Assembly: GCA_030248065.1 (NCBI GenBank)
Contig: JASAMV010009212.1
Location: 62,001-126,000, forward strand
Direction: 5' to 3'
Length of the DNA: 64,000 bases
From: Rhynchonema sp. JSB1_4
Lineage: Eukaryota; Nematoda; Chromadorea; Monhysterida; Xyalidae
Both the position numbers and the translations under genes were made by a program. The notes under the pieces were generated by a model. The model had not been told where the DNA came from and did not search any database. It was given only the letters and a program-made list of their open reading frames with translations. Positions 9,790-22,200 of this stretch are shown here, piece by piece. Numbering within the stretch: position 1 is the first letter of the stretch; every line of letters begins with the position of its first letter.

Positions 9790-12700
9790 ATGGCTAACGT
9801 CGAATACGGCTACTTGACCGACAGCGAACAAGGATGGCGAGGTAATAAAATTATATTGTCGTACGGTAACGGTATTATTGTAGGTTTTTAATCACAAGAA
9901 AGCTATGTTTTATGCACTTTTAGACCACTTTTTGGTACTTTTAGAAGATTTTTGGGGTCATTTTTTCAGAAACCCCCTCTTAGAAAAAAAATTGAATGAA
10001 GACGCCGCCAAAAACGTCGACTGCAAAAAGCAGAAGCCCCCATCAAAAACGCCACAGATTGCTCGGTTTTGTGCAAGAAGCACGACTCACATTTTTAGTC
10101 TCCGAGGCGTTGTTCAAAGATTTCTGTCAAGTCGCTGCGAGTGTTTCAAACGAGGATCAATCGAATGACGGTGCTGGTCAGCAGGAGCTCTGTCTGTCTT
10201 TGTTGTCAGAATTCGAAGCGGTTCGTTGGCTTTTCGACTTCATGAACGTTATTTTTTGGGCAATGATTGGGGTTCCTGATACCTTTTGGGGTTGCCTGCA
10301 CTGCACCCACAGCCGCACTGCTGCAGTTGATTTGAAATCCAAAAAAGAATCCTGTATTTTCCTTGCAGCTATGTTCTCAGCAGACAACCGTTTTGCGCGC
10401 GTTGGTCAAACGAAGTTCCAGCAGCGCTGGGTGAGTTTAAAAAGGTTTTTTTTGCAAAATACGTCAACGAAATAGTGCCTTATATTCTTGGCACCCTGCA
10501 GTTGTGCACGAACCAAAGACACGCTGAACAAAATCGAACGTGAGCTGTGGACCTGGCGTTTGCTGACTGCCCTCTATGAAGATCGAAGCTCGCGTGCTGC
10601 GGATAGCGATCAACATCGAACACAACGACAAGAGGCTTGTTTGAATTTGTGCTAAGCCAACCAACTAATGCCCGTTTGAAAATTAAATATTCTATTATTG
10701 CAGGTTCCGGCTCTTGATCATGCCAGCGCTCATGAGGATCTTCTAGAAACTCAGGAATACAGAGAAACGGAGGCATGTCACACTCAGGATAAACTGTGTT
10801 AAATTTTCAGTCATGAGTCAGGTACTGCTGTGCTACTGTGGTTAATTTCAGCTGGTGTTCCGCTGGTGTCAACGTAATGCCGCCGATGCCTATGACGACC
10901 TGGCAGCTAAAGAACGCTTCAAAGACATATCTTGCCTTCGGTCAGTAGTTTAACGGTTTTGTTTATGAGCAAATGGTTTGGGTATCAAATCAAGAGTAGG
11001 TTTTTTCTGTCCGATGCATTTCGAGCCATATATTTCAGGTCAGCCACGCTGCACAAGACGAAAACAACTGGCAAAGGCTCTATGGTTGGTGTTTGGCTTA
11101 CGCTGTTGTTCTGTTGTGTTCTTGTGTTTTTCTTTCTCCAAATGCATGTGGATGCTTCAGGCTCCCGATGCTCCATTTCTGGGATTCGCCCTTGCACCTG
11201 AAGATCAGGTTATTTCGTAGGCGACACTATTTATTTAATTGCAGCAAAACACTTCCAGTTCATATTTCAAAGCTGTTGATCTTTCAGAGTTTGGAGCTGG
11301 AATTCGTTCAATCCATTTTCCGCTATGTCCGATGCGGCATGTTTGACCAGGTGCGTTTCTGTTAAATAAACTGTTAGCCCCGTGTTTTAAAAAATTGCTC
11401 TTTAGGGTATGCGTGGAAATTTGTTTTTGCCCACTGCTCTCATGTTGTCTCCTTGCCAATTCAGGCCGTCCAGCTTTGTCGTTCAGTGGGTGAGCCGTTG
11501 CGCGCAGCACCTTTGATTGCGACCAAATTGTGGAGCGACCCGAATCTCAGTTGCAATGACAAAAGCCGTCTGCCGGTGACTGGCAACAAGAATCGAGCGC
11601 TGGCCCGGCAAATCGCATGGAAAATGACTGAATTGGTACGTTGATCAGTTGTTGGTTTTGGTTATCGACGCGCAAGTTTTAGTTGTCCGCCTCTTTATTG
11701 TGGCAACTGGCATCTTGGGTCATTATTACAAAGCATATTTACCACATTGAGTGCGTTGGTCGTCGTATCCAGAAGGTTATGAGCAGACTGAGCACCAAAC
11801 AATTGCCATGTGGACTAGGGTCGGATGTCTACTCTGTCGGCACCCAAAAAGTGTTAGTGTCCGAGACGGCTACCCAAAAACCATACACCCGACATTTGCA
11901 GTTCATACCATCAGTTTTGCTCAAAGGAAAAATTTCACAAAATATTTCTTTGACCCAAGTGTACTACCAAAGGTGCAGAAAGCATCGTTTCAGTGTTGAT
12001 TTTGTTCTAAAACGCATGAATTGAATAAACTAATCCAAACATTTCCATAAATAAGGCAAATGAACAAAGTTTTGGTCGAAATACGGTCGAACTGTCAGGT
12101 GTCGGGTTTCTGTTTTTTTGAAAGTGTAAGTGTGTGTACTCCCTGGATCCCGATCCTTATGTAGAACAGACAACAGAGGATCAGTAGGAAAAGAGTACGC
12201 TTGATTTGCTTTCAGCCCGAAGTAACGTTTGTCGAACGAGCACTGCAAGCAGCGCTGTGCGGTAGATTGGACGTCTTGTTGCAATGTTGTCACACGTTCT
12301 CGGACATGCTCTGGGCGTACACGTTGTGTGCGTTGGAAATGCATATTGACAAGGTGCGTATGAAACAGCTGTCAGTTTGGGGGCGGATTGGCATTGGTTC
12401 TTATACTGTACTGCGTTTTATTTGTCCCATTTTGTTTAAATATGTTGCGCTTCTCTCGCTAAATAACGTCAAATATAATACCATGACAGTTGACATTGTT
12501 CTTCATTCAGGCCATTCGCCATTGTGACACATACTGGCAACATGACACTCACAGACTTGACAACGGTGATGTTTCAATCGGTGAAGACGATCCATGGAAT
12601 CTTAGGGATATCATCACGCGCATTGACGCGGTGCGTTTAATTTTATTCCTTTTTTTAACAGTTTTATGCATCAGTATGTCCTCCGTGCAGCGACCCATAA

Positions 12701-15398
12701 AATGATAATGTTCCAACGAGATTTAGACCCCTTATCTGCTGCCAAAGTCCTGGTTACCATAGTGCAGTGAATATTCATTATGTTGGCCGAAAATTGCAGT
12801 ACCGAGGAGAAACATTATTCTTTTTTCATTCAAGGATCTGGCCAGCAAAGCTGACTACAACGAGCACGTGTTCGAACGAATCCAGAAACTGCTGATACTT
12901 GATGATACTGTGGGCTGTGTTGAGTTCATGCACGAATACTTGTCGAATCAAATGAATGTGACTGGGGACAGTGCTGATACTGAATTGGTATTGGTTGGGG
13001 GAACGGGAGTTATTCCCTTAGAAATGATTTCAAGCTAATGTTCTTCCAAGGTTTTGTGCTTTTTTGTTTTGAAATCTGATTGTGTTTGTGGTGTTGTTTA
13101 TTTTCCGTTTGTTGTTTCCAGATTGATGACCGAGTCAACGAGGAGTGCCACTGTCGTCATTTCGTGCGTTTTGCGGCGCATTTCGTGCTTGCGCTCAAGC
13201 GAATGCAGCTGGAATTGCCGGTACCGCTGCAATCATGCTTTTGGGGTGCGATTTTCGCTTCTGGTTTTGCACGTGATGAATTTTGTTGCAGCTACATCTT
13301 TGTGACGACATCGTCGAGCGATACGTGCGCCAACTGACGGACGAACCCTATTCGGACATCGGCCTGGTCGCAACCTACGCTCTTGAACTGCCACGGGACC
13401 GACAGGTGCACGCCGTGGCTACGTATATGAATGGTACGTGGTTTGTGCACATGCAGTCTGCCCTGTTTGTAGTGACAGGATCGCCATGTTTGATCACAAT
13501 AAAGAATGTTCACCAAAACGGGCGGAACGATGGGTTGATATCAAACCACCGTTCGAACATATTCACCATGTAGAGGGTTTGACTATGATGAGCGTACGAC
13601 TAAATCTGACTTGTAAAGTACAACGTCACATTTCAACAGGTCTAGCATCAGTAACGCCCAAATGTCTGCCGATACTGACCAATCTTGGTTTGCCCACGCC
13701 TGAGTGTTGTATTGCTGCTGTCAGATTGCTGTTGGAAAAATATGAACGCGCCATTTCGGATGGGTTGTCCGAAAATGAGTTGATTGAAGTTGGTCCTGTT
13801 ATATGTCTTCTGTGAAATTTGTTGGTTTTTGCTGTTTTCAGCGTGGCCGATCTTCCTATTGGCTGTTTCTATTCATATTTTCAGCTGGAATCCAAGGCGA
13901 TCCACGGCATTGAATGGTTGTGTTTCGACAAACGACTGCACATCTACGCCTTGCACTATGCAAACAGAATTCTCGCTCAGATTTTGTGTCGGTTTCTGGT
14001 TTTTTATTGCATGTTTTTGTAGATATTGTTAGTTTCGATTTTCCGTCTTTGGTTTTGTTGTTCTCGGCAAGCCATCTTGTTTTGATGACTGACCGTCCAA
14101 AGTGAAACATCACATTGTTTCTGTCTGTTTGCAGTAAACGACACTCGAACCGAATCGGCGCATGTGCTTTTGGACGCGATGCCACCGGACGCACTCCTAC
14201 CACAACATTCCGATTTGGAGCTCACTGCCAACGTATCAAACATGTTCAAATGTCTGCAAGCATATTTTGTAAGTCTTTAAGATCTGCGTTTTTTTCATAA
14301 ATTCATGTGAAACTTGGGTCGCGGCCCAGGTTTGCAAGGCAACTGATTTTTTGATGTTGCCTCTTAGGATCAGCAAACTGCGACCGAGCCGCTCTGCACA
14401 CCAAGTTGTGTTGAACACGTTGTGTTGAAGTTGTGGCGTGCATTCATAATTATTGTTTTCTGCAGTTATGTCCTTCAACGAGAATTTTATTTGTCTTGCC
14501 AGACGGCTCTGTCCAACTACAACCGATGGCGTGAACAACGCAGCGTTGTGCTCGAAAACGAACGCAAACAATTGGGCACTGGTGCAGTTGGGGCACAAAC
14601 ACACGATTTTGTGGCGCGCGCCAAACGCGACCAACAGGCACTGGAGGACAGTCACAGGCTGGAGTCGCAACATCGCACCTTGAAACATTATGCTCTGGTG
14701 AGACGGCATGGAGTTCATTTGTTTTGCATCGCGGAGTGGAGTGATAGATTATATTAGTTGAACCGTATCAAATAATTGGAATAGAAAATGAGGATTTTTA
14801 TTAATCAGAATGCAATCGAGGCGTTGAGCAACATTGTGCACTGGAAAAACGGCTGGCTGGATATTACGGTTGGTTGTGCTTTTGCTTTGCTGGTTTTTCT
14901 CAATAAAAACAATAACCCTCTCTATTTGTGTAGAATTTACGTTAATCCTTTGAAACATCAATTTGTTTCCCAGCCGCACAACCCAACGGACGCCGACGGC
15001 GTATTCAGTTTATCAATTGAGCCCAGTCATTTACAACGCGTGCGGGCCTTTGGCATGCGCATTGTCGTACCTCTACTGATGCAGGTATTGGATATTTTTC
15101 GAGGTTCAACGTTATGCTCCAGTAATTTTGTCGAAGTTAGCTCTTTTGCAAGTTGTCAAGACTTTATAGGTACTGACAGCGACAAAAGACTACGCTGGGG
15201 CACGAGCGCTGGTCAACGCTTTGGTGGAGGAGCGTACGCGATTGTATAAAGTTGGTTTATTTCCTTATTTATGATTAATCACAGTCCTCTAAACATAAAA
15301 CACTTGTTTTCCAGCTTTTCGACCAAGATTCCCTGAGATCACTGTTATCGACTGTTGCTGACTTCACCATTGAAGCCCAAGAATCTAAACAGAATTGA
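9790..15398 (+). CDS. NUP107: Nuclear pore complex protein Nup107
   Basis: Scaffold subunit of the Y (Nup107-160) complex of the nuclear pore. Exons: 9790-9841, 9984-10070, 10099-10220, 10369-10430, 10502-about 10640, 10704-about 10790, 10852-10940, 11039-11084, 11161-11208, 11288-11350, 11465-11635, 12216-12353, 12511-12630, 12835-12987, 13122-13220, 13292-13433, 13640-13788, 13885-13987, 14135-14268, 14368-14697, 14809-14868, 14974-15084, 15170-15250, 15315-15398. Family-specific stretches appear in the expected order: ELWTWRLLTALYEDR; APDAP; AVQLCRSVGEPLRAA then TKLWSDPN and a VTGN turn; SDMLWAYTLCALEMH; KLLILDDTVGCVEFMHEY; ATYALELPRD; GIEWLCFDKR; and a helical C-terminus. Exon phases agree except at 10640-10850, where junctions are unresolved. 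The charged N-terminus is short, and the start ATG at 9790 follows no signal peptide. The 580-bp intron at 11636-12215 shows no recognised insert. Confidence 0.92.
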
Positions 15399-15712
15399 TT
15401 TGGTGATGGCCCTATTCTTGTGTTGTTTTTGTTGTTCCATGTTTCGCTGGTCTCATTTTCGTTGCGTCTAGCGTTCTGCCACTTTTATCAACCGGGTGCA
15501 TTTGAATTTGCGTGTCAGCCACAATGAAAGGCATAACCAATTGGTTTCGGAAAAAATTATTGGGCAATGCTGTTGTAGCAACACAATGTGCACGGGATGG
15601 AAATTTCTATTTCTGGGGAACAAAGTTTGCGAATCACTGCAGTGAACAAATAAAATCTGAAAAAAAATCAAATTATGCAACACGGGGTTTCCATGTCAGC
15701 TAAAATTCGTGT
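15399..15712. other. Nup107 3' UTR with AATAAA, convergent with minus-strand gene
   Basis: Tail-to-tail spacer. AATAAA at 15648-15653 is a candidate poly(A) signal for Nup107, about 250 bp after its stop. Nothing else is recognised. Confidence 0.45.
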
Positions 15713-16498
15713 TCATTTGACCACCGTTTTATCCTCACTCGATGAGCTGGAGCTCGAACTACTGCTGCTACTGCTTGAGCTACTGCTACTACTGCTGCTG
15801 CTACTGCTCGTTGTATCGTGTGCTGCAATTGTTTTTCTCTTGTATCCAACAACACCAATCTTATTGCGATCCCGTTCCGTACTTGGACTTCGGTCCTGGT
15901 CTGAGCCCGGCTGGGCACTGTGATCTTCATCTGACTCTATCTGGTTGTTATCATCACTGCTTGTTTGTGGACTTTGACTTTTGGGTGACGTGCTTGTGTG
16001 ATAGCTTGACTCCGCTGTTGTGGTCGTGCTTGTGGACACCTCTGGCTCACCACCACCGTTCGTCTCAGTGCTACTCGTTTCAATTGGTTCTGAAATGATA
16101 ATGTGCTGACCGCTGTGATGAACCAACACTGATGATAGCAGGCAGTCACAAAGTCTCTCAGTGTTCGATGTTAATAATATTGGTTGTCAGAGGAAGATAA
16201 ATGGACATTTTCAAATTCCGAATCTTACCATGTTCATATTGTGTCACCCTTTCTGAATCACGCTCGGTCGTGCTGCGTGTCCCGCCATTCCCGTCCGTTG
16301 TCGTTGGTCCCGGTGTTATTGTGGTCGAGCTCCCATCTCCATTTTGCTCTTCTTCATCAGTGCTGTGCTCCTCCTCTTCAAACTTCGTCCATCTCTCCGG
16401 CATCGGAAGTCGACTTCCCGGTCGCTGTGCGATTTTTGTGAAAGTTTTTGGTTCAAGCCATATCGCACATCGGGAAGAATCAAACAAAACATTTTCTA
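15713..16498 (-). CDS. 3' exons of an unrecognised acidic protein with poly-Ser tail (5' incomplete)
   Basis: Two minus-strand exons joined in phase: 16498-16229 (acceptor CTGCAG, donor GTAAGA) and 16128-15713 (acceptor ATCATCAG, stop TGA at 15715-15713). The first encodes a possibly folded piece (CAIWLEPKTFTKIAQRPG) passing into an acidic EEEEHSTDEEE segment. The second is Ser/Thr/Asp-rich with SPKSQSP and a basic GYKRKT, and ends in about 24 consecutive serines followed by EDKTVVK. The poly-Ser comes from a mixed AGC/AGT codon run at about 15736-15815, so it is a coding microsatellite. A further 5' exon must lie above 16498 because the first exon begins in phase 1. I do not recognise the family; a nuclear phosphoprotein is a guess. 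Confidence 0.6.
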
Positions 16499-17329
16499 CT
16501 GCAGTCAAGTTTAGGCAATTACCAAAAACAGTTTCTGTGTCATATGCAAGTTTTGGCAGCTAATTGGTCAGATTTAAAACAGAAAACGTATTGGTTCATT
16601 TCCCGTTTCCCGATTCCCTGACGGGAACGAGCAACCCGGACGTACAAAAATTTTCATTCCCGACATGACTAAACGCACCCTAGATAGTACTACCTATTAC
16701 TCATCAAACTTATGGATCGATAGGTCCTGTCTTATTTGATATCAAAGCCTAGAATTTTTATCTGTGTAACAGTTGGTCTCAGACATGATAATAAACAAGT
16801 TTACAATAGGCCAAAATTAATGCCACCTGAAATTCACGAAGTCGCCAACGTCAGTAAATTGCAAGAAAACTTCTCGTGCGTGACCAACACAGGACTGATC
16901 CGACAGTGCGTCACAGATAAAACAGCGGGGAAAAACTGTGGGTGACAAAACGGTCTCGAAGACCGACCCTATACAATTAGGGGCCACTGCTAAGTTTAAC
17001 CTACTAAAATAGGGTAATTTAAGCTTGCGCTGAACCGGAAAACAATAACCCGAAATTTAGGAGACCGCTGTTTTGTCCCCCGCTGTTATGTCCGCCCCCA
17101 TCCGACCACCAGTTCGATATTACGTACATTACATCCATACGTACATACGTATGTGAGTCCACTGCTACCAACCATTTTATACTCCACCTCATGCAATTCG
17201 TGTGACTCGCCCGAGCTGACATCAGCCTCACAGACACAGAGGCGAACACGTGGGCATTCGTTCTCCCACCAGGTGTCACGCAGACGCTAATAATTGTGCA
17301 AAAAATTATTGATTCAAATCTTTAGTTTA
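16499..17329. other. Spacer with palindromic repeat
   Basis: Should contain the missing 5' exon of the minus-strand acidic protein, but I could not identify it. Otherwise it holds the palindromic element listed at 16921-17087. Confidence 0.35.
16921..17087. repeat. Palindromic MITE-like element
   Basis: Outer arms AACAGCGGGG (16921-16930) and CCCCGCTGTT (17078-17087) are perfect inverses. Inner arms GGGTGACAAAACGGTCTC (16940-16957) and the reverse complement of 17061-17081 match with small gaps. No clear target-site duplication. Confidence 0.45.
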
Positions 17330-19224
17330 TCAAAACTCAGATGGTTGATGAATTACAAAAGCGACAACCTGTTCTTCTCCTTGAAACTTGATACGAACGA
17401 TGGCCTTACTCAATTCCCCTGCCAGATCAGGCGAATGCGCACGACTGACGCCGAAGGCATACTCGCGTGGCTGCACTGCTTTGCCTGAATGAATGGGGAA
17501 GGGAGTGTAAAAATGTACTTTTGGTAATGATATTCCGGATTCACATCCGGATTTCGAGCAGTCATGATCAACAAAACGGAATCAGACCCGATCACCAAGT
17601 TTGACACCCGCCGTCACCGACCAACAACAAAGAGATCGCACGGTTCCTTGCCGATCCAATATTCTGCGAACATCTGTTCCGCCAGAAACACATCGGCGTC
17701 GCCATTGCGCAGTTTGGCCACGCCATCGGACATTGAGTTCGACAACAACTGTTGACCGGCAGGCGACGATATGCGACGACCGATCTCGCTGAGAATGTTT
17801 GGGAAGAGAAAATTGATGTCAGCGTGATCGATCGATTGATCTTGCGCTTGTTGTTCCATCAAATTTTCTGCGCCTCAGTCGCTGTGCACCACACTGCGAC
17901 CACCCTCCCCATGATGCAGACACACCAGAAAACGTATACCTATCGCGGAGGATGCTGCATTACAACGACATTACAAGACAGTGGTTCCGCAAATCGTACT
18001 CAGCGGTGGCCCAGGTTTCGGCTCAGGCTGAAGCTTACCATTAACATGTAACATCAAACATACAGGGTGACTCAACAGCCTTGAAGCAGATCAAATTTAT
18101 CAGCAGGATCAAGTTTATCGGCCCAACCAACCACACGGCCTTGAGATCTAGTGTCGCAAAAAGGGTTCCGTACTAAGTTGGGTCACCCTTGTATACCTTA
18201 GTTAAGTCGGGCTAATCCCAAGCCAAGTCTCAACAGACGCTCACCCACCGATAGAGTGGATAGTCACTGTTGGTGAACAAAGCGTGCGTCGATCCATGTC
18301 CGATCAAGGTGAACTTGACGTTACCTGATGTAGCAAGGTCAAGCAGATCCGCGAATTTGATCGGCTGGCCCTCGGATGGTTTCAGCATCAGCGGCACAAT
18401 GCCTGACAAAATGTTGGTGCATGTAATGACCTGACACGATTTCGCAACATACTGTATTGTACATAGTTCGTGGCTTGATGATAAAATTGTTCAACACGGC
18501 CCGGGAGCACTCCAAGCCTACACTTGATCAGACCTTGGTCGGAAAGCCGCAAACGTCATGACCTGACTTGCAAGATATTCAATGAAAGAGAAGGTCATCG
18601 TCTGAGCCCGGCGAGTACCAACCGGCAGGCAGAATCGGCGACGTGAAATCAATGGCATCCATTCGTTCGGTTGTGACCGTCAACGGTGCCAATGCCACCT
18701 GGGCACGGCCGGACACCAACTCACCGACCATGCCTGACCAGCTGCCTGAATTGGAAAGGACACAACATGTGCACTCGCTGGTGTGTGATATTCATTCTTC
18801 CTAAAGCAAGCCATATGTCTCATGGATTTTGCTCCGATGAAGAATGTGCTTTCATATAATCTGTTAGCTGACATACCAGCCGTAGCATTGTACGTGCCGT
18901 ACTTTCTGTCACCGGGCAGATACAGGGTGGTGCTGAAGTCCAGCAACTCTTCCACTCGACGCCACAGATCGATTAGATAGCTGAAACATCAGATTGTTAA
19001 AATTTGACCCTGCATTAAATTTAGCAAAGTATGTGAAACTTTGTAGCCAACCCGGCAAAGCGATCATTCTCATCCTTGTAGACAAACGGGGGTTCCTCAA
19101 TTGTGACCACTTTGAGATTCAGCCCTTTGAGCTTGCTGGTGATTGGCTCAACAGACGACGGGAATATGAGGATTAGCGAAAGAATGGATAGAAAGTAGAT
19201 GACTGAATTGGGATTTGAGGCCAT
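17330..19224 (-). CDS. Ionotropic glutamate receptor ligand-binding (S1-S2) protein, pore apparently absent
   Basis: Transcript-order exons: 19224-19052 (signal peptide plus [12 protein letters not shown]), 18980-18877, 18745-18623, 18402-18245, about 17870-17622, and 17484-17330 (stop at 17332-17330). The first lobe (S1) has [36 protein letters not shown], and the conserved ligand-carboxylate Arg in [12 protein letters not shown]. The second lobe (S2) has [44 protein letters not shown] and [10 protein letters not shown]1 begins directly after the signal peptide, so there is no amino-terminal domain. Only 220 bp separate the end of S1 (18623) from the S2 exon (18402), and phase 1 joins them directly. 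There is also no M4 after S2. One small exon between 18245 and 17870 seems unresolved, because phase 0 does not match the next frame. It is either a soluble glutamate-binding protein or a decayed receptor. Confidence 0.8.
18063..18191. mobile_element. Small mariner-like (Tc1/mariner) non-autonomous element
   Basis: Terminal inverted repeats CAGGGTGACTCAAC (left) and, in reverse complement, CAAGGGTGACCCAAC (right), 129 bp apart end to end. Flanked by TA on both sides (18061-18062 and 18192-18193), the target used by Tc1/mariner transposons. Too short to code for transposase. Lies in an intron of the minus-strand glutamate-receptor-like gene. Confidence 0.65.
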
Positions 19225-22200
19225 GCTGCGTAGCGGCCTGATTGTCTGTGAACGTATACTGGCAAAATTCCTTTACATAAACTAACAACGTTACTACAAG
19301 AGATCTGTTAATTATTGCTTCCGGGTGACGCTAACGCTATGTTCGACAATGTTTATTCCCAGCAAACAATCAAAGCTGATAGCGACTCTATCGAAACGCA
19401 AGTTCATACTTTACAGAAATCACGGGTTTGTGCCAAAAAGTTGGGCAAGCAAACTACATGTCGCCTGATTGTTTGGTGACATTTCTTCCATGTCGACGTC
19501 AACCGATTTTAGGCAAAATTCCGCCAACAAAACGGTAGTCTGTGGCTGTAGCAGTCAGGCAATCCTTTGCGTTTCTTTTTGTTTCAGACATCAAGAGGCG
19601 ACAAAATACATGGCACCATAGAACCTCACATCGCCAGATCGCTGCGATACCGAGTATACCACGTGAGTGTCACCAAAAACAAGTGTTGCTTCTTGTCACA
19701 GACGCCGACACGGTTTGAACATTTGAACAGTTGTTTCGCGTCGCGATGTACGGTTTTCGCCCACAACTTTTTGTATCAATGCGCAAAAACATGTTTTGGC
19801 GCCTAATCAATCTTGTCGAAGCTTTTGGCTGCGGGGTTTCACCATTGTCAACTTCACGTAACGTTTGTGTACGGATTGACACAGGTTGTCCGACGTTAAC
19901 GAAAAGACGCCGTCGGTGATGTTTCGGTGTGTGTATGTTGTGGACACAATGATAAAACAACCGTTTGCTGTAATGTATGTACATACAGTACAGTATGTGC
20001 TCTTCTATGTACCTTAGCACCAGTATAAAAAATTATATGTTAGCGCGTATGTCGCACTCAATAGATGAGAATGAACACTGAGAGCACTGAGGAATTTGAA
20101 ACATCAGCATGCTGCATGGTCACATTGTTATCAGACAACATTAATTCCGAAAAAAATTAACAGCAACCAGAAACCAGCATGCCGCCCCGCCGAATAGCGC
20201 TCGTGTCGCGTATTGCGCGCGACTGCATGCAAAACCAGAGAGCAACACAAAACACACATGTCTGTCAGCAACCTGCATGTAAAGATACGGTTTATACGCG
20301 TCATGGACCATGAACAGCCATGTACATACCTAGAAGGGTGATATGTACCAGTGTAGGGTACACACAGGGTCACGCAAGCAAGCAACAATGCGCATTAAAT
20401 TGCATTTGCGGCCTGCCAACCCCAGTCCAGTTTCTTCTTCGTGGCGGCTTTTGGGCCAAGCTCTAAACAGATTTCCAAGTCCCATGGTGCCGTATAAATT
20501 AGGCACATTTTGTGGGCGCATAAACTGACGATATGGGCGGTGCACGCCGCATGTGTGCATACGGTAGCATTGCCCTATGACGAAGCGCTGAAAGTTCGCA
20601 GATGGTATGTATATGGTGCCAACAGTTGCTCATCGTGTTTTCTTTTGGCAGAGGTTTTTGGGTTCAGGAATCGTGAATGTAGATTTCACACAGATTTATG
20701 CTGGTCGGTTACTGTATGCCATATGTTTGCTTGCACATGCTGTCCTGACATACGTGCTGTACATACACTACACTCAGATTATACAGTATCGCATTTTCCC
20801 ATTCTGTTGTGATTTTTCCAGATTATTTTCATGATATGCCCCATTTGGCCTCCCAACCTTCCTCCAGATAAACCCGCCCAAAAATCACATCCTTGAGTGA
20901 CCGCGCGCCCATTGGCATTTTTGAACTTTCCTGGTTCTCCTCACTGCGTACAGTCATCCCACTCTGTAATGAACGTTGTTGGTGAATCTCTGTCGGTGTA
21001 CCACTGCAGACTTGCCACTCCATACAGGAGGTAATGTGCCGCTCAGCAAAGAAAAATTCGTATCCAAGTCGATTCAGGCCGGTACGCGCTTTGCGAAAGC
21101 ATCCGGGTCGTGTGTGGTCGGGAACGGTGTTGACCTTGACTTCGCGAAAATATACTGTATGTTTTTATAAATACACCCATCCGAAGCTTCAGCCGGCTGG
21201 CCACGTGCGTGATTGCATGCATATTATACAGCCAGTGCGCAACTGACTGGCTGCTGCTTCAACATTTTTGCCAAGTTAAAGTCAAACCCGACCCTGACTA
21301 CCCCCGACCAAGGATGCCCCACATATAGAGGGGTGACTGTACCCTGGGCCCATCGCTAATGTCCGTGTTAGCGACGCGCGCATGAGTGTGACGCGAAAAA
21401 ATTGTGCTGGCAGCCCCTCCCCAACGACGATGCCGGTATCGTGTTTTGATTTGTGGCCTGACGGTCGCTAAATGCGTTTGGCTTCCAAATAATTTGGCAG
21501 CCGGCGACAATGGCTCAACAGACGGATCCAGAAAAGTTGGCGTTTTTGTGTTTGCCTGTCTGATCTTGCTTGCGGCTACTTGCAGATTGTTCAAGTGGTC
21601 CGTTTGGTATGTTGGCCGCGGTTGCGTACATGCTGGTTTGAGGTCAACATATGTATAAATTGTGCTTTCCGGGAAAGTTCTGTAAATGTACATTTCAAAG
21701 CACCTTCCATAGCCCGCACGTCATTGTATAACTTTCGCAAGTGCAAAGCAACACCATTTTATATCTGCTGAACCTCAAACTGGAGATGTAGCTTTACCAG
21801 GCCTGTAGTCACAGCTGTTGTTGCACGGCGTTTTTGCGTTTCCGGTGGCTAATTTTAGCATTTTTGGTCCTGCTGGAGCGAACACGATGAAAGTTCGTCA
21901 GTTTGGGGGTCACAACAACGGTTACAATTACTGTAGCATGCAGCAGTATTTCCAATGGGTAGTTCCAATATTCTTCTATCTTGACATTACGACAGCAGGA
22001 ACTTTCATGCGCAAGTCGGTGTACGTAATTCCACTATTCCATATAAAAGCAGAAATGTCTGTTTTGTTCCGTAGTCTTGCTCTGCGGCGTTAACAGCTGT
22101 GCCCCCAGCGACCCATAACCGACGGTCAAGATGTGATATAATGGGACCATGGAATAACTTGCGAAATATGGAATAGGCGTCAAAATGATATGGAAACACT

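Noticed and set aside
11683..12024. 113-codon frame within the 580-bp Nup107 intron
   Set aside because: No Nup107 similarity and flanking exons join in phase without it; I also could not support a transposase remnant.
15675..15923. Leu-rich plus-strand frame resembling a membrane segment
   Set aside because: It is the antisense reading of the poly-Ser codon run in the minus-strand gene.
18445..18460. Earlier acceptor giving a [12 protein letters not shown] M3 segment in the glutamate-receptor-like gene
   Set aside because: The acceptor is in phase 0 while the S1 exon ends in phase 1, so it cannot join S1 directly; the acceptor at 18403 fits. Kept in mind as a decayed M3 remnant.
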